NCBI GenBank assembly: GCA_949519155.1
Contig: CATIQU010000035.1
Location: forward strand, 1-64,000
Source: Polaribacter sp. SA4-10
GTDB taxonomy: Bacteria; Bacteroidota; Bacteroidia; Flavobacteriales; Flavobacteriaceae
Length of the DNA: 64,000 nt
Direction: 5' to 3'
This document shows positions 53,381-61,995 of this stretch, piece after piece. Within the stretch, counting starts at the first letter, position 1. Every line of letters begins with the position of its first letter. Under the pieces are notes generated by a model. It was not told the DNA's origin. It saw only the letters and a program-made list of their open reading frames with translations, and did no database searches. The translations under genes were made by a program, and so were the position numbers.

Positions 53381-54093
53381 TTATCCTAAATCTTTGCATT
53401 GATCATGTAAATATTCAAAAGCAGTATAGACACCATAAGCTGCAAACCCACACATTATCCAAGTAAGACAAGATAATAAACCTGCAAGAGACAATATTAC
53501 AACAATAACTGCCCATAAGCAACCCCAAATACCAGAAGATTTTTGGTAATCACCACCACCATTACTATATGCTTCTAATAGATTTATATCATTTTTAATT
53601 TTAAGCATATTCACAAAAATATTTTTTTTAGAAAATTTTTTATCTGTTAAATTTAAATTTAATATTTTAATTTGTAAATTATTTATTGCAACATCAAAAC
53701 TTTCATTAGTTATATCTTCTAAAATTTTATCAGCTAATTCTATATCTTTTTCATTAATCCACTCATTTTCTAATACAGTTTTTTTAATAATTTTTTTATC
53801 ATTTGTCTCAAAAGTTTCAAATTTTTTTTTAGGAAGTTATATATTAGTTCCATAAAATCTGTTAACTTTATTTGCTGCGTCATCATATAAATTTACATCA
53901 GATCGTATTTTATTACTACTTTTATATTTAAATAGTTTTATTTCTCCATTTTTATAAGAGTCATACATACTAAAATCAAATGCTCTTTCTATTGCTTCAT
54001 TTCGAATTTCATATTGAGTACAGGAAAAAAATAACATAAATAAACTTGCGTAAATTGCAAATTGTGGATTTCTTAATATTTTAAAATATTCAT
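53381..54093 (-). pseudogene. Disrupted lipoprotein gene with cysteine-containing hydrophobic C-terminus
   Basis: ATG 54091-54093 begins MNILKY and hits TAA after six codons. Adding one base restores LRNPQFAIYASLFMLFFSCT, a lipoprotein signal ending in FFSC. The frame then runs to TAA 53837-53839. Beyond that stop the same frame continues without a break for about 150 codons (LPKKKFETFETNDKKIIKKT to the end). The C-terminal part holds SNGGGDYQKSSGIWGCLWAV, a long hydrophobic helix pair and four cysteines. So a protein of about 240 residues appears broken once or twice. Very AT-rich. The C-terminal hydrophobic, Cys-bearing segment resembles small bacteriocin-like peptides, but that is only a guess; no immunity or export gene is adjacent. 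Confidence 0.5.
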
Positions 54094-54269
54094 AATTTTA
54101 ATTTTAGAGAACAAACCATTTTCATTTTTTTAAAGATTGTTTCTAATTTATAACAATTATTACTCTTTCGATTTTCAATTACTCGGTTTATTTTTTCTTT
54201 TATTTCGGTTTCAACTTTCACATTTCCCGATTTTGGATGGTCAGTCCATTTTCGACCGTTATGTTTGTT
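54090..54269 (-). pseudogene. Possible 3' fragment of a gene
   Basis: An open stretch without a start codon at its upstream end reads NKHNGRKWTDHPKSGNVKVE and TEIKEKINRVIENRKSNNCY, ending KLKL at TGA 54090-54092. Its composition is protein-like. The TGA overlaps the ATG of the next (disrupted) gene as ATGA, as in coupled operons. A stop lies directly upstream, so any earlier part is lost or out of frame. The rest of the 54270-54533 spacer shows no gene. Confidence 0.3.
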
Positions 54270-54533
54270 TTAATTGCACCTAACTCTAGTGGTTAGTTGA
54301 ATATAAACATAGGTTAAAAAAGTGATGTGTTTGTATTGAAATAAACAAACGGGAGTATTTGGGGATAAGTGGTGTTTATTTAGGAATAACTGGTTTTTTT
54401 ACAGCTAAAATTTCAGAGTTTTTGAATTTCAGCAAGTAGACAGCTGTAATTTAAGCTATTATATTTCTTAAAAAAATCAGTTTTTTTGAAAAAAGAAAAA
54501 GAAAAAGAAGGAGGGAAGTACTCAAAGCGCGTA

Positions 54534-55418
54534 TTATTTTGTTTGAAATACTTCAAATTTACGAGACCAGGAAACAGAAGCGTCAGGAGCTAAATCGATG
54601 GTAAAAAACAATTCAGGGCTTATTACATGCTTTGTGCCCCAAAGATTTACTTTGTTGGTTGCAAAGCTACCAGTTTCTCGGACTGTAAGTTGGTTTTTTA
54701 GGTTTTTTAGCGTCCACTGTGCAGTTGCATTTTCAATTCCAGTAAGGTTGCTAAAAAAGAAGGTTTCGTTAATGGTATCTTTAAAAGTAATTTTGTATTG
54801 CTCCAACAGTACTTTCTTTTCTGGGTTTACTGTTTCTATAAATTGTGTGGGTTGTAACTGAAAAGGGAATTGCAAGCTGTAATTGTTTCCAATGGGAGCT
54901 TTGTCAATCGCCATGAAGTTGTGCGCGTATTCATCGGTTATTATTTTTTTGTTTCCCGTATTGTCTAAAGTATAGGTAATTGTAAAACTATTTTCATTTA
55001 GTTCAATGTTTTTTTCTAACACATATGAATAGCCATTCATCGTCTCTGATGTACAGCGAATTAAAAGCCGATTGTGTGCTTGCGTAATTTTAAATGCAGC
55101 AGGTCTTATTTCGTGTTTTTTGTCAAATTTGTAGTGCGCATCCTCTTTTTTTAAAAGGCCCACACCAATTTTGTGAAACCAACCTCCAATGGGAGTTTCG
55201 GCAAAGCCCAGAGGAGTTTCAATTCCGAATTCATTGTACAAGCCTTTGCCAAGAACATTCTCTGGATCTCCTTCGTTATTTTCGCTCCCAGTTATCAGCA
55301 AGTCTTTAAACTTTACAGATACTATTTTTCCAGTCCAGTCAAACCTCGAAAAGCGATAGTTTTCAGTAGGCAAATCAATTTGGATTTCTAAATGGTTTTT
55401 TTTGAGAATTTGTGGCAT
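54534..55418 (-). CDS. Aldose 1-epimerase-like (galactose-mutarotase fold) protein
   Basis: A 294-residue cytosolic protein with the beta-supersandwich pattern of mutarotase-like proteins: an N-terminal ENYRFSRFDWTGKIVSVKFK, GIETPLGFAETPIGGWFHKI and the conserved EYAHNFMAIDKAPIGNNYSL. In true aldose epimerases two histidines and a glutamate act in catalysis; here only EYAHNF lies at a plausible site, so catalytic identity is unproved. It may act on a hexose or be a non-catalytic carbohydrate-binding relative. Follows the deaD gene on the same strand but is separated from it by a terminator. Confidence 0.75.
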   Translation of the reverse strand: MPQILKKNHLEIQIDLPTENYRFSRFDWTGKIVSVKFKDLLITGSENNEGDPENVLGKGLYNEFGIETPLGFAETPIGGWFHKIGVGLLKKEDAHYKFDKKHEIRPAAFKITQAHNRLLIRCTSETMNGYSYVLEKNIELNENSFTITYTLDNTGNKKIITDEYAHNFMAIDKAPIGNNYSLQFPFQLQPTQFIETVNPEKKVLLEQYKITFKDTINETFFFSNLTGIENATAQWTLKNLKNQLTVRETGSFATNKVNLWGTKHVISPELFFTIDLAPDASVSWSRKFEVFQTK

Positions 55419-55485
55419 TTAAAAGAGATAAAATAGGGTAGGGCTAATGTACTTTTTTTGTTGCATTTATTTTGAAAATTGGCAC

Positions 55486-55520
55486 AAAAAAAACTCACTT
55501 TTTGCGAAGTGAGTTTTTTT
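55486..55520. terminator. Rho-independent terminator of deaD
   Basis: AAAAAAACTCACTT/AAGTGAGTTTTTTT hairpin, 18 bases after the deaD stop on the minus strand; symmetric A/T flanks. Confidence 0.88.
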
Positions 55521-55538
55521 ATAATATATGTGTGTGAA

Positions 55539-57386
55539 TTAGTCTTTACGTCTTCTTCCGAATCCGCCTGGACTTCTTTCACTAGAAGAACTTCTATCGC
55601 TAGCACCTCTGCTAGATCTGTCTGGTCTGTCAGTAGATCTGTCTGATCTTCTGCTAGAATCGCTGCTTCTTCTTGAAGAACCACCGTCTGAACTCTTTTT
55701 ACGTCCAAAACCACCTTCTCTTTTGTTACCAAAAGATTTACGATCTCCACCACCTCTTCGACCGCCGCCACCGCCACGTTCTTTTTTGGTAACTTCTACA
55801 TTTACAGAACGACCGTCAAAATCGGGTTGGTTGTCTAAGAATGCAGATAACGTTGCGTCTTCGAAGTTTTTATCAATTTCAAAGAAAGAAAAAGTGTCTA
55901 AAATATCAATCGCACCAATTTCTACTTTGTCACCAATATTTTGCTCGTTAATTAAGCCAATTAATTTTCCAGGATTCAAGTTGTCTTTTCTTCCAATGTT
56001 TATAAAGAAACGCGTCATGTTTTCATCTGAAGCTCTTGCTCTAGAATTATCTTTAGAAGATAAATCGTTTAAGTCTTTCGAGTTTTCATAATACTTCAAC
56101 ATGGTATTGAACTCTAAAGAAACAAACTTTTTAATTAATTCTTCTCTATCTAAAGCCTCTAGTTTTTCGTAAATACTTGGTAAGAATTCCTCCATTTCAG
56201 ATTCATTCACTTCCGTATTTTGAACCTTGTCAATTAAATTCATTAACTGGTTTTTTACAATTTCTTTACCAGTAGGAACCTTTCCTTCAACAAACTTCTT
56301 TTTAATGATTCTTTCAATCTGACGTAATTTCCCTTTCTCTTTTCCATTGACTAAAACAATAGAAATTCCTTTGTTCCCAGCTCTACCAGTTCTACCACTT
56401 CTGTGTGTGTAGTTCTCAATCTGATCTGGTAACTTGTGGTTCAATACGTGTGTTAATTCAGTAACATCCAATCCACGAGCAGCAACATCTGTCGCAACTA
56501 ATATCTTAATGGTTCTCTTTCTAAACTTCCCCATTACAGAATCACGCTGTCCTTGCGATAAATCTCCATGTAAAGAATCTGCACTGTAACCGTCTCTAAT
56601 TAGATTGTCTGCAACTTCTTGCGTCTCTCTACGAGTTCTACAAAAGATAATTGCATAAATATCTGGATTTAAATCAGCAATTCTTTTTAATGAGGGGTAA
56701 CGTGTTCTTTCTGTAACTGAATAATATTCGTGACTTACATTTTCTGAACCTGCATTCTTTTCACCAGAAGTAATTTCAACTGGTTTGGTCATGTAGTTTC
56801 TTGCAATTGCTTCCACTTCTCTTGGAAACGTTGCAGAAAATAATAAGGTTTGTTTTGTTTCTGGAGTAGCTTCTAAGACTTTATCTAATTCGTCTTTAAA
56901 ACCCATGTTTAACATCTCATCAGCTTCATCTAAGACTAACCATTGAACGTTTCCTAATTTTAAAGCTCTTCTTTTTATTAAATCTACCGTTCTACCAGGA
57001 GTTCCAACTACAATTTGAGAACCTCTTTTTAAAGATCTAATTTGATCTTCCATGCTAGAACCTCCATAAACGGTAGTTACCTTAACATCTGGTAAATATT
57101 TACAGAAATCTTTAATGTTGTTTCCAATTTGTACAGCGAGTTCTCTTGTTGGAGAAAGTATGATTGCTTGTACATTACCGTTCTTTTCATCTAAAAGTTC
57201 TAGTATTGGTAAACTGAAAGCTGCAGTTTTACCTGTACCTGTTTGAGCAAATGCTTTTAAATCGTCTGTTGAAGAAATAATTTGTGGAATTGCTTTTTCT
57301 TGAATAACAGTTGGTTTTTCATACCCTAAATCTGTTAATGCTTTGTTGATAGGTTCTTTTAAACCTAATTCTAAAAATGTTGACAT
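55539..57386 (-). CDS. deaD: DEAD-box ATP-dependent RNA helicase (DeaD/CsdA type)
   Basis: A 615-residue RNA helicase acting in ribosome assembly and cold-stress RNA unwinding. Motifs in order: Q motif region, I AQTGTGKTAAF, Ia SPTRELA, II VLDEADEML, III FSATFP, IV IIFCRTRRET, V ATDVAARGLDV, VI HRSGRTGRAG. A DbpA-type RNA-binding domain covers about residues 460-545 (MTRFFINIGRKDNLNPGKLI). The tail from about residue 545 is an Arg/Gly/Ser-rich low-complexity region (GGGGGRRGGGDRKSFGNKRE; then SSRR and SDR repeats). Promoter boxes lie 80-100 bases upstream. Confidence 0.95.
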   Translation of the reverse strand: MSTFLELGLKEPINKALTDLGYEKPTVIQEKAIPQIISSTDDLKAFAQTGTGKTAAFSLPILELLDEKNGNVQAIILSPTRELAVQIGNNIKDFCKYLPDVKVTTVYGGSSMEDQIRSLKRGSQIVVGTPGRTVDLIKRRALKLGNVQWLVLDEADEMLNMGFKDELDKVLEATPETKQTLLFSATFPREVEAIARNYMTKPVEITSGEKNAGSENVSHEYYSVTERTRYPSLKRIADLNPDIYAIIFCRTRRETQEVADNLIRDGYSADSLHGDLSQGQRDSVMGKFRKRTIKILVATDVAARGLDVTELTHVLNHKLPDQIENYTHRSGRTGRAGNKGISIVLVNGKEKGKLRQIERIIKKKFVEGKVPTGKEIVKNQLMNLIDKVQNTEVNESEMEEFLPSIYEKLEALDREELIKKFVSLEFNTMLKYYENSKDLNDLSSKDNSRARASDENMTRFFINIGRKDNLNPGKLIGLINEQNIGDKVEIGAIDILDTFSFFEIDKNFEDATLSAFLDNQPDFDGRSVNVEVTKKERGGGGGRRGGGDRKSFGNKREGGFGRKKSSDGGSSRRSSDSSRRSDRSTDRPDRSSRGASDRSSSSERSPGGFGRRRKD

Positions 57387-57466
57387 ACTGTGTTTTTTGT
57401 TGATTCACAGACGCCCACCTGCAAACCGTATTTATAATTCGACTTGATTTTCTTAGGGTTTCACTC

Positions 57467-57490
57467 CAAATTTAAAATCGCGCAAAGTTA
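57467..57490 (-). promoter_or_regulatory. Candidate deaD promoter boxes (TAAATTTG and TAACTTTG)
   Basis: Minus-strand TAACTTTG at 57483-57490 and TAAATTTG at 57467-57474. Either gives a leader of roughly 70-95 bases before the deaD ATG, longer than usual in this window, as is common for cold-inducible helicases. Confidence 0.45.
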
Positions 57491-57528
57491 TGCTAAATAA
57501 ACAAGATAGGCTTGGTAAAAGCAATAAA

Positions 57529-58923
57529 TTAATTATTGTTTAGGATGTCTAATTGAGTGTAAATATTTCTTGAAGATATGGATGCGAATCCATTTGTTAA
57601 AATTCCATTTTTATTGATGAGTATCGATCGTGTCATTTTGCTGGTTAAAAAAGAATTTGCACTACTATTACCATCAATGAAGAATTGTTTTTTAATATCT
57701 AAATTTTTAATTTGATCATTGTTATTTCCATCAATTTTAAAAGTCAAAAACTGAATATTTGGGTATTTGTTTGACAAATAGTTGATGCGTGCTCTTACAT
57801 AAGGTTTTGATACATATTTTGAACTCCAAAAAAACAAGAATGTGTTCTTGTCTTTTATTACATCTTGAATGGCGTAGCTTGCATTTGTGAAATCATGCAC
57901 ATAAAAATTTTCTATTTCATGATTTTTATGAATTATTTGATTGTCTATCAATAGCTTCTTTATCAGTTTCTTATCTTCTTCATTAGAACTTAATGCTAAA
58001 AAGACATCAAATTCTTTATTGCTAATATCGCAGGTAGATTTTTTATAAAAATGACTGATTACGGTTTGTTTTAAAAAGGCATTTTTAAATGTTTTAGAAT
58101 TTACTTTTTCGTCAATTGTTTTTAACAAATCTACCGTAAAATTAGATGTAAAATTATTTTGCATCGGAGAATGTCTCTTGGCATAGGTAGCATTATATAA
58201 ATAATTGGTGATGTATTTACTATAAGGTTTGTAATACATTAAAGCATCGACGTCAATATCGATGTTTTTTCGATATTCATAAAATGATAAAGGAAGTTTT
58301 GGAAAACGTTTTAATTTCATTTTTTTTGCATGCGAAATTGGATAACTCTCTATTCTCGCATAAATTGGATAGGTGAGTGAAATTTTTAATACTTTCTTAA
58401 AGCTTTCTGTTTCCGTTGGATGCCTTTTTGCATAGGCTTCATGTGTGTTTACTCTTAGGGAAATGATAGAGTCTACTTTGAGCTTAAAAGGTTTTGGCTT
58501 TAATAAATTGTAAGTATAAAATGTTTTTTCATCCTTTTCAAACTGTAAAAAACAATCAATTAAAACATTATTTCTTTCAGCGCCAATACCAGAAAAAACT
58601 AAAGATTCATCAAAATCCCACGTATTTAAACTCAGCATTATGCTATCTTTTGGTTCTATGTATAAAAATTGATTTTCATTACCATGGACAAAATAATATA
58701 GACCTTCTTGAATAGAGTCTAAGCTACCCCCAAATTTATTTTCAGAATTAATTGAAAAAGTATTAATGACCTTGTCCATTGAATACAAAACAACATGGTT
58801 ACTTTTTGGATTTATAATCTTACCACCGAAGTAGGTTGTACTGTTCTTAATCGTTTTGTTACAACTAACAAAAACTGTTAAAAGGAAGCATAATGAAAAG
58901 AGGGTAGTTAATGGTTTCATCAA
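57529..58923 (-). CDS. Thioredoxin-fold lipoprotein (TlpA-like, DUF4369-type N-terminus) without CxxC
   Basis: A 464-residue lipoprotein (MMKPLTTLFSLCFLLTVFVS, then lipidated Cys21). Residues 28-120 resemble the beta-rich N-terminal domain placed before thioredoxin domains in Bacteroidota (GGKIINPKSNHVVLYSMDKV, ENKFGGSLDSIQEGLYYFVH). A helical middle follows, and residues 340-464 fit a thioredoxin fold (NTFLFFWSSKYVSKPYVRAR, NIQFLTFKIDG). At the site where TlpA/ResA have WCxxC the sequence is WSSKYV, so it cannot act as a thiol redox enzyme. Its role is unknown; a binding or regulatory role is possible. Confidence 0.7.
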   Translation of the reverse strand: MMKPLTTLFSLCFLLTVFVSCNKTIKNSTTYFGGKIINPKSNHVVLYSMDKVINTFSINSENKFGGSLDSIQEGLYYFVHGNENQFLYIEPKDSIMLSLNTWDFDESLVFSGIGAERNNVLIDCFLQFEKDEKTFYTYNLLKPKPFKLKVDSIISLRVNTHEAYAKRHPTETESFKKVLKISLTYPIYARIESYPISHAKKMKLKRFPKLPLSFYEYRKNIDIDVDALMYYKPYSKYITNYLYNATYAKRHSPMQNNFTSNFTVDLLKTIDEKVNSKTFKNAFLKQTVISHFYKKSTCDISNKEFDVFLALSSNEEDKKLIKKLLIDNQIIHKNHEIENFYVHDFTNASYAIQDVIKDKNTFLFFWSSKYVSKPYVRARINYLSNKYPNIQFLTFKIDGNNNDQIKNLDIKKQFFIDGNSSANSFLTSKMTRSILINKNGILTNGFASISSRNIYTQLDILNNN

Positions 58924-59120
58924 TAAGGGGCTATTACAAAATACAAATCTAAGTATCTATAGGTTACTTTATTGTTAATTAGCTGTTAAAATGCCCGATA
59001 AATAGTCCAAATTTAAAGGGATACGCTGTTTTTATAGTGTGTTTTTTAAAATTTTATGCTTGATTTTTAATTGATTTTAAAACAGCTGCTTTTCTCTATG
59101 CATAAACAAAATCAATTTCC

Positions 59121-59128
59121 TACTTTTG
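59121..59128 (+). promoter_or_regulatory. -7 box of the ABC-F gene (TACTTTTG)
   Basis: TACTTTTG matching TAnnTTTG, 26 bases before the chosen ATG at 59155. It lies inside the longer open frame starting at 59071 and so excludes that start. Confidence 0.55.
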
Positions 59129-59154
59129 CACAAAATTTAAAAACAGTAAAAAGC

Positions 59155-60774
59155 ATGTTATCAGTATCTAATTTATCAGTTCAGTTTGGAAAAAGAATAT
59201 TATTTGATGAAGTAAATACGAAGTTTGTACAAGGTAATTGTTACGGAATTATTGGTGCAAACGGTGCTGGAAAATCTACCTTTCTTAAAATTATTTCTGG
59301 AAAAATGGATCCGACCTCTGGTCAGGTACATTTAGAAAAAGGTAAGCGAATGTCTGTTTTAACCCAAGACCATTACGAGTATGATGAGTTTCCTGTATTA
59401 GAAACGATAATCATGGGAAACAAGGATTTGTTTAAAATTAAGAAACAAATTGATGATTTATATGCTGACTATACAGATGAAAATGCAGAGAAAATAGGGG
59501 AACTTCAAATTACTTTTGAAGAAATGAATGGATGGAATGCCGATTCTGATGCAGCAGCCATGTTGTCAAATTTAGGAATTAAAGAAGACTTGCATTATAT
59601 TTTAATGAAAGACTTAGATGGAAAACAAAAAGTTCGTGTATTAATTGCACAGGCATTGTTTGGGAATCCTGATGTACTAATTATGGATGAGCCTACCAAT
59701 GATTTAGATTTTGAAACAATTGCTTGGTTAGAAAATTTCTTGGCTAATTTTGAAAACACCGTAATTGTAGTTTCACATGATAGACACTTTTTAGATGCCG
59801 TTTGTACGCATATTTCCGATATTGATTTTAGTAAAATAAACCACTACTCTGGAAATTATACTTTCTGGTACGAATCGAGTCAATTAGCAGCAAAACAAAG
59901 AGCCCAACAAAATAAAAAAGCAGAAGATAAAAAGAAAGAATTAGAAGAATTTATTCGTCGTTTTTCTGCCAATATGGCCAAGTCAAAACAAGCAACTTCT
60001 CGAAAGAAAATGATCGATAAGTTGAATGTAGAAGATATTAGACCTTCCAGTAGAAGGTATCCAGCAATTATTTTTAAAAGTGATCGAGAAGCTGGAGATC
60101 AAATTTTGAATGTAGAAGGACTTTCTAAAGAGTTTGAAGAAGAAAAATTATTTTCCAATGTAGACATCAACCTTAACAAAGGTGATAAAATAGCCCTTAT
60201 TTCAAAAAACTCTAGAGCTATTACTGCCTTTTATCAAGCTATTACTGATAATATAAAACCAGATGCAGGTACTTATAATTGGGGTGTTACAACTACCCAG
60301 TCTTATTTACCGTTAGACAATTCCTCCTTTTTTCAAAATGGAGACCTGAACCTTGTAGATTGGTTAAGACAATATGCGCAGACAGAGGAAGAACGAGAAG
60401 AAGTTTTTATTCGTGGTTTCTTAGGGAAAATGATTTTCTCAGGAGAAGAAGCATTAAAGAAAAGTAACGTTTTATCTGGAGGTGAAAAAGTACGTTGTAT
60501 GCTTTCTAGAATGATGATGAAAAGAGCAAACATTTTGCTTTTAGATGAGCCTACAAATCACTTAGATTTAGAATCCATTCAATCTTTAAACAACTCGCTT
60601 ATTAATTTTCCGGGTACTTTAATGTTCTCTACTCATGATCATGAGTTTGCACAAACAGTAGCAAATCGAGTGATTGAGTTAACACCAAAAGGGGTTATTG
60701 ACAGACACACTACCTTTGATGACTATTTGGCTGACCCAAAAATAAAAGAATTAAGAGAAAAGATGTATTCTTAA
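59155..60774 (+). CDS. ABC-F family ATPase (YbiT-like) with asymmetric ATP sites
   Basis: A soluble 539-residue ribosome-associated ABC protein with two nucleotide-binding domains and no membrane segments. Start at MLSVSNLSVQFGKRILFDEV. Domain 1 has Walker A GANGAGKST (residues 34-42) and Walker B LIMDEPTNDLD, but its signature is LDGKQK, not LSGGQ. The linker (about 240-300) is Lys-rich. Domain 2 has a normal signature LSGGEK and Walker B LLLDEPTNHLD, yet its Walker A position reads ISKNSRAI with no GKS/T. Ends YLADPKIKELREKMYS as in YbiT-like proteins. Probable role in translation quality control; drug resistance is not implied. Confidence 0.92.
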   Translation: MLSVSNLSVQFGKRILFDEVNTKFVQGNCYGIIGANGAGKSTFLKIISGKMDPTSGQVHLEKGKRMSVLTQDHYEYDEFPVLETIIMGNKDLFKIKKQIDDLYADYTDENAEKIGELQITFEEMNGWNADSDAAAMLSNLGIKEDLHYILMKDLDGKQKVRVLIAQALFGNPDVLIMDEPTNDLDFETIAWLENFLANFENTVIVVSHDRHFLDAVCTHISDIDFSKINHYSGNYTFWYESSQLAAKQRAQQNKKAEDKKKELEEFIRRFSANMAKSKQATSRKKMIDKLNVEDIRPSSRRYPAIIFKSDREAGDQILNVEGLSKEFEEEKLFSNVDINLNKGDKIALISKNSRAITAFYQAITDNIKPDAGTYNWGVTTTQSYLPLDNSSFFQNGDLNLVDWLRQYAQTEEEREEVFIRGFLGKMIFSGEEALKKSNVLSGGEKVRCMLSRMMMKRANILLLDEPTNHLDLESIQSLNNSLINFPGTLMFSTHDHEFAQTVANRVIELTPKGVIDRHTTFDDYLADPKIKELREKMYS

Positions 60775-60794
60775 CTTTTTAAGAAACAATTTTT

Positions 60795-60838
60795 AATGCC
60801 TGTTTCATTTGAGTTGTGACTCCAATGGAACAGGCATT
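60795..60838. terminator. Terminator-like hairpin between abcF and oxyR
   Basis: AATGCCTGTTTCATT and AATGGAACAGGCATT form a 15-bp stem with one GU pair and a 14-base loop, 20 bases after the ABC-F stop and 18 bases after the convergent oxyR stop. The T-run is short. Confidence 0.65.
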
Positions 60839-60855
60839 TGTATTTTAATGGAGGG

Positions 60856-61803
60856 TTACTTTAATTTTCTTTGTAAAGGACTAATTATTTTTACATCAGA
60901 AAACGAGATTGCACCCCTGACGACTCCATCAATAGTTGTTTTCAACGCTGCTATCATTTGCATCTTTAACTGTGATTTATGATAGATTAAACTCACTTCT
61001 CTTGCTGGCGGTGGATTGGTAAACTCACGAAGGTGGCTTTTGTCGACATCATTTAAATCTAATGTATGTAAATAAGGAAGTAGCGTCATTCCCAAACCTT
61101 CTTTGGATAATTTAATTAAAGTATCAAAGCTTCCACTTTCTAATCGGAATCTTTTTTTATTCTCAATTTTGTGCGCGCGGCAGAGATTAATAACACTGTC
61201 TTTAAAACAATGCCCATCTTCAAGAAGTAAAACATCATCCACTTCTAATTCGTCAGAAGTAATTTGTTTTTTATTGAAAAGACGGTGGTTTTGAGGAACC
61301 AATCCAACAAATGGCTCGTAATATAATGGTTCCTCCTTGATGGCTTCGTTTTCCAAAGGTGTTGCCGCGATTGCTGCATCTATATGCCCATCAGTTAATT
61401 TTCGCATAATATCCTCAGTAGTCAATTCTTCAATGATTAGCTTTACTTTTGGGTATTTCTTTGTAAAGTTATTTAAAAACATTGGGAGTAGAGTAGGCAT
61501 GATTGTTGGTATAATCCCCAACTTAAATTCGCCACCAATATATCCCTTTTGTTGATGAACAATGTCTAAAATTCGATTGCTTTCGTCTACAATTACTTTT
61601 GCTTGTTTCACAATTTTCTTTCCAACTTCTGTTAGTTCAATGGGTTTTTTAGACCTGTTAAATATTTTAATTTCCAACTGGTCTTCCAACTTTTGAATTT
61701 GCATACTCAATGTTGGCTGTGTCACAAAACTATGTGCAGCTGCAACCGTGAAATTTTTATATTCTGCAACAGATAAGACGTACTTTAATTGTGTAATTGT
61801 CAT
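60856..61803 (-). CDS. oxyR: Hydrogen peroxide-sensing LysR-type regulator OxyR
   Basis: A 315-residue transcription factor. The N-terminal winged helix-turn-helix (MTITQLKYVLSVAEYKNFTV, then TQPTLSMQIQKLEDQLEIKI) is followed by the regulatory domain. The redox switch is intact: LLEDGHCFKDSVINLCRAHK has two cysteines nine residues apart in the same setting as Cys199 and Cys208 of E. coli OxyR. The start is ATG 61801-61803; 13 extra in-frame codons upstream are not family-like. Its targets (catalase, peroxiredoxins) are not in the window, but msrA is. Convergent with the ABC-F gene. Confidence 0.93.
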   Translation of the reverse strand: MTITQLKYVLSVAEYKNFTVAAAHSFVTQPTLSMQIQKLEDQLEIKIFNRSKKPIELTEVGKKIVKQAKVIVDESNRILDIVHQQKGYIGGEFKLGIIPTIMPTLLPMFLNNFTKKYPKVKLIIEELTTEDIMRKLTDGHIDAAIAATPLENEAIKEEPLYYEPFVGLVPQNHRLFNKKQITSDELEVDDVLLLEDGHCFKDSVINLCRAHKIENKKRFRLESGSFDTLIKLSKEGLGMTLLPYLHTLDLNDVDKSHLREFTNPPPAREVSLIYHKSQLKMQMIAALKTTIDGVVRGAISFSDVKIISPLQRKLK

Positions 61804-61995
61804 AACTATAGTAATTTTTGATAAAGATAATAAATTCATCAATAATAATGATAGCGGGACGTATATTTTTTTACTCTCTTTGAATTACATCAAAAATTTG
61901 AAACACATTTAGAAAATAAATGGACAATGAAATACAAATATAATTAAACAGTTATTCGTATTATAAAAATAAGAGAAACACGGTATTTCTTTTTA

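Noticed and set aside
59071..59154. Longer N-terminus for the ABC-F protein
   Set aside because: The extension contains the TACTTTTG promoter box and does not match family N-termini.
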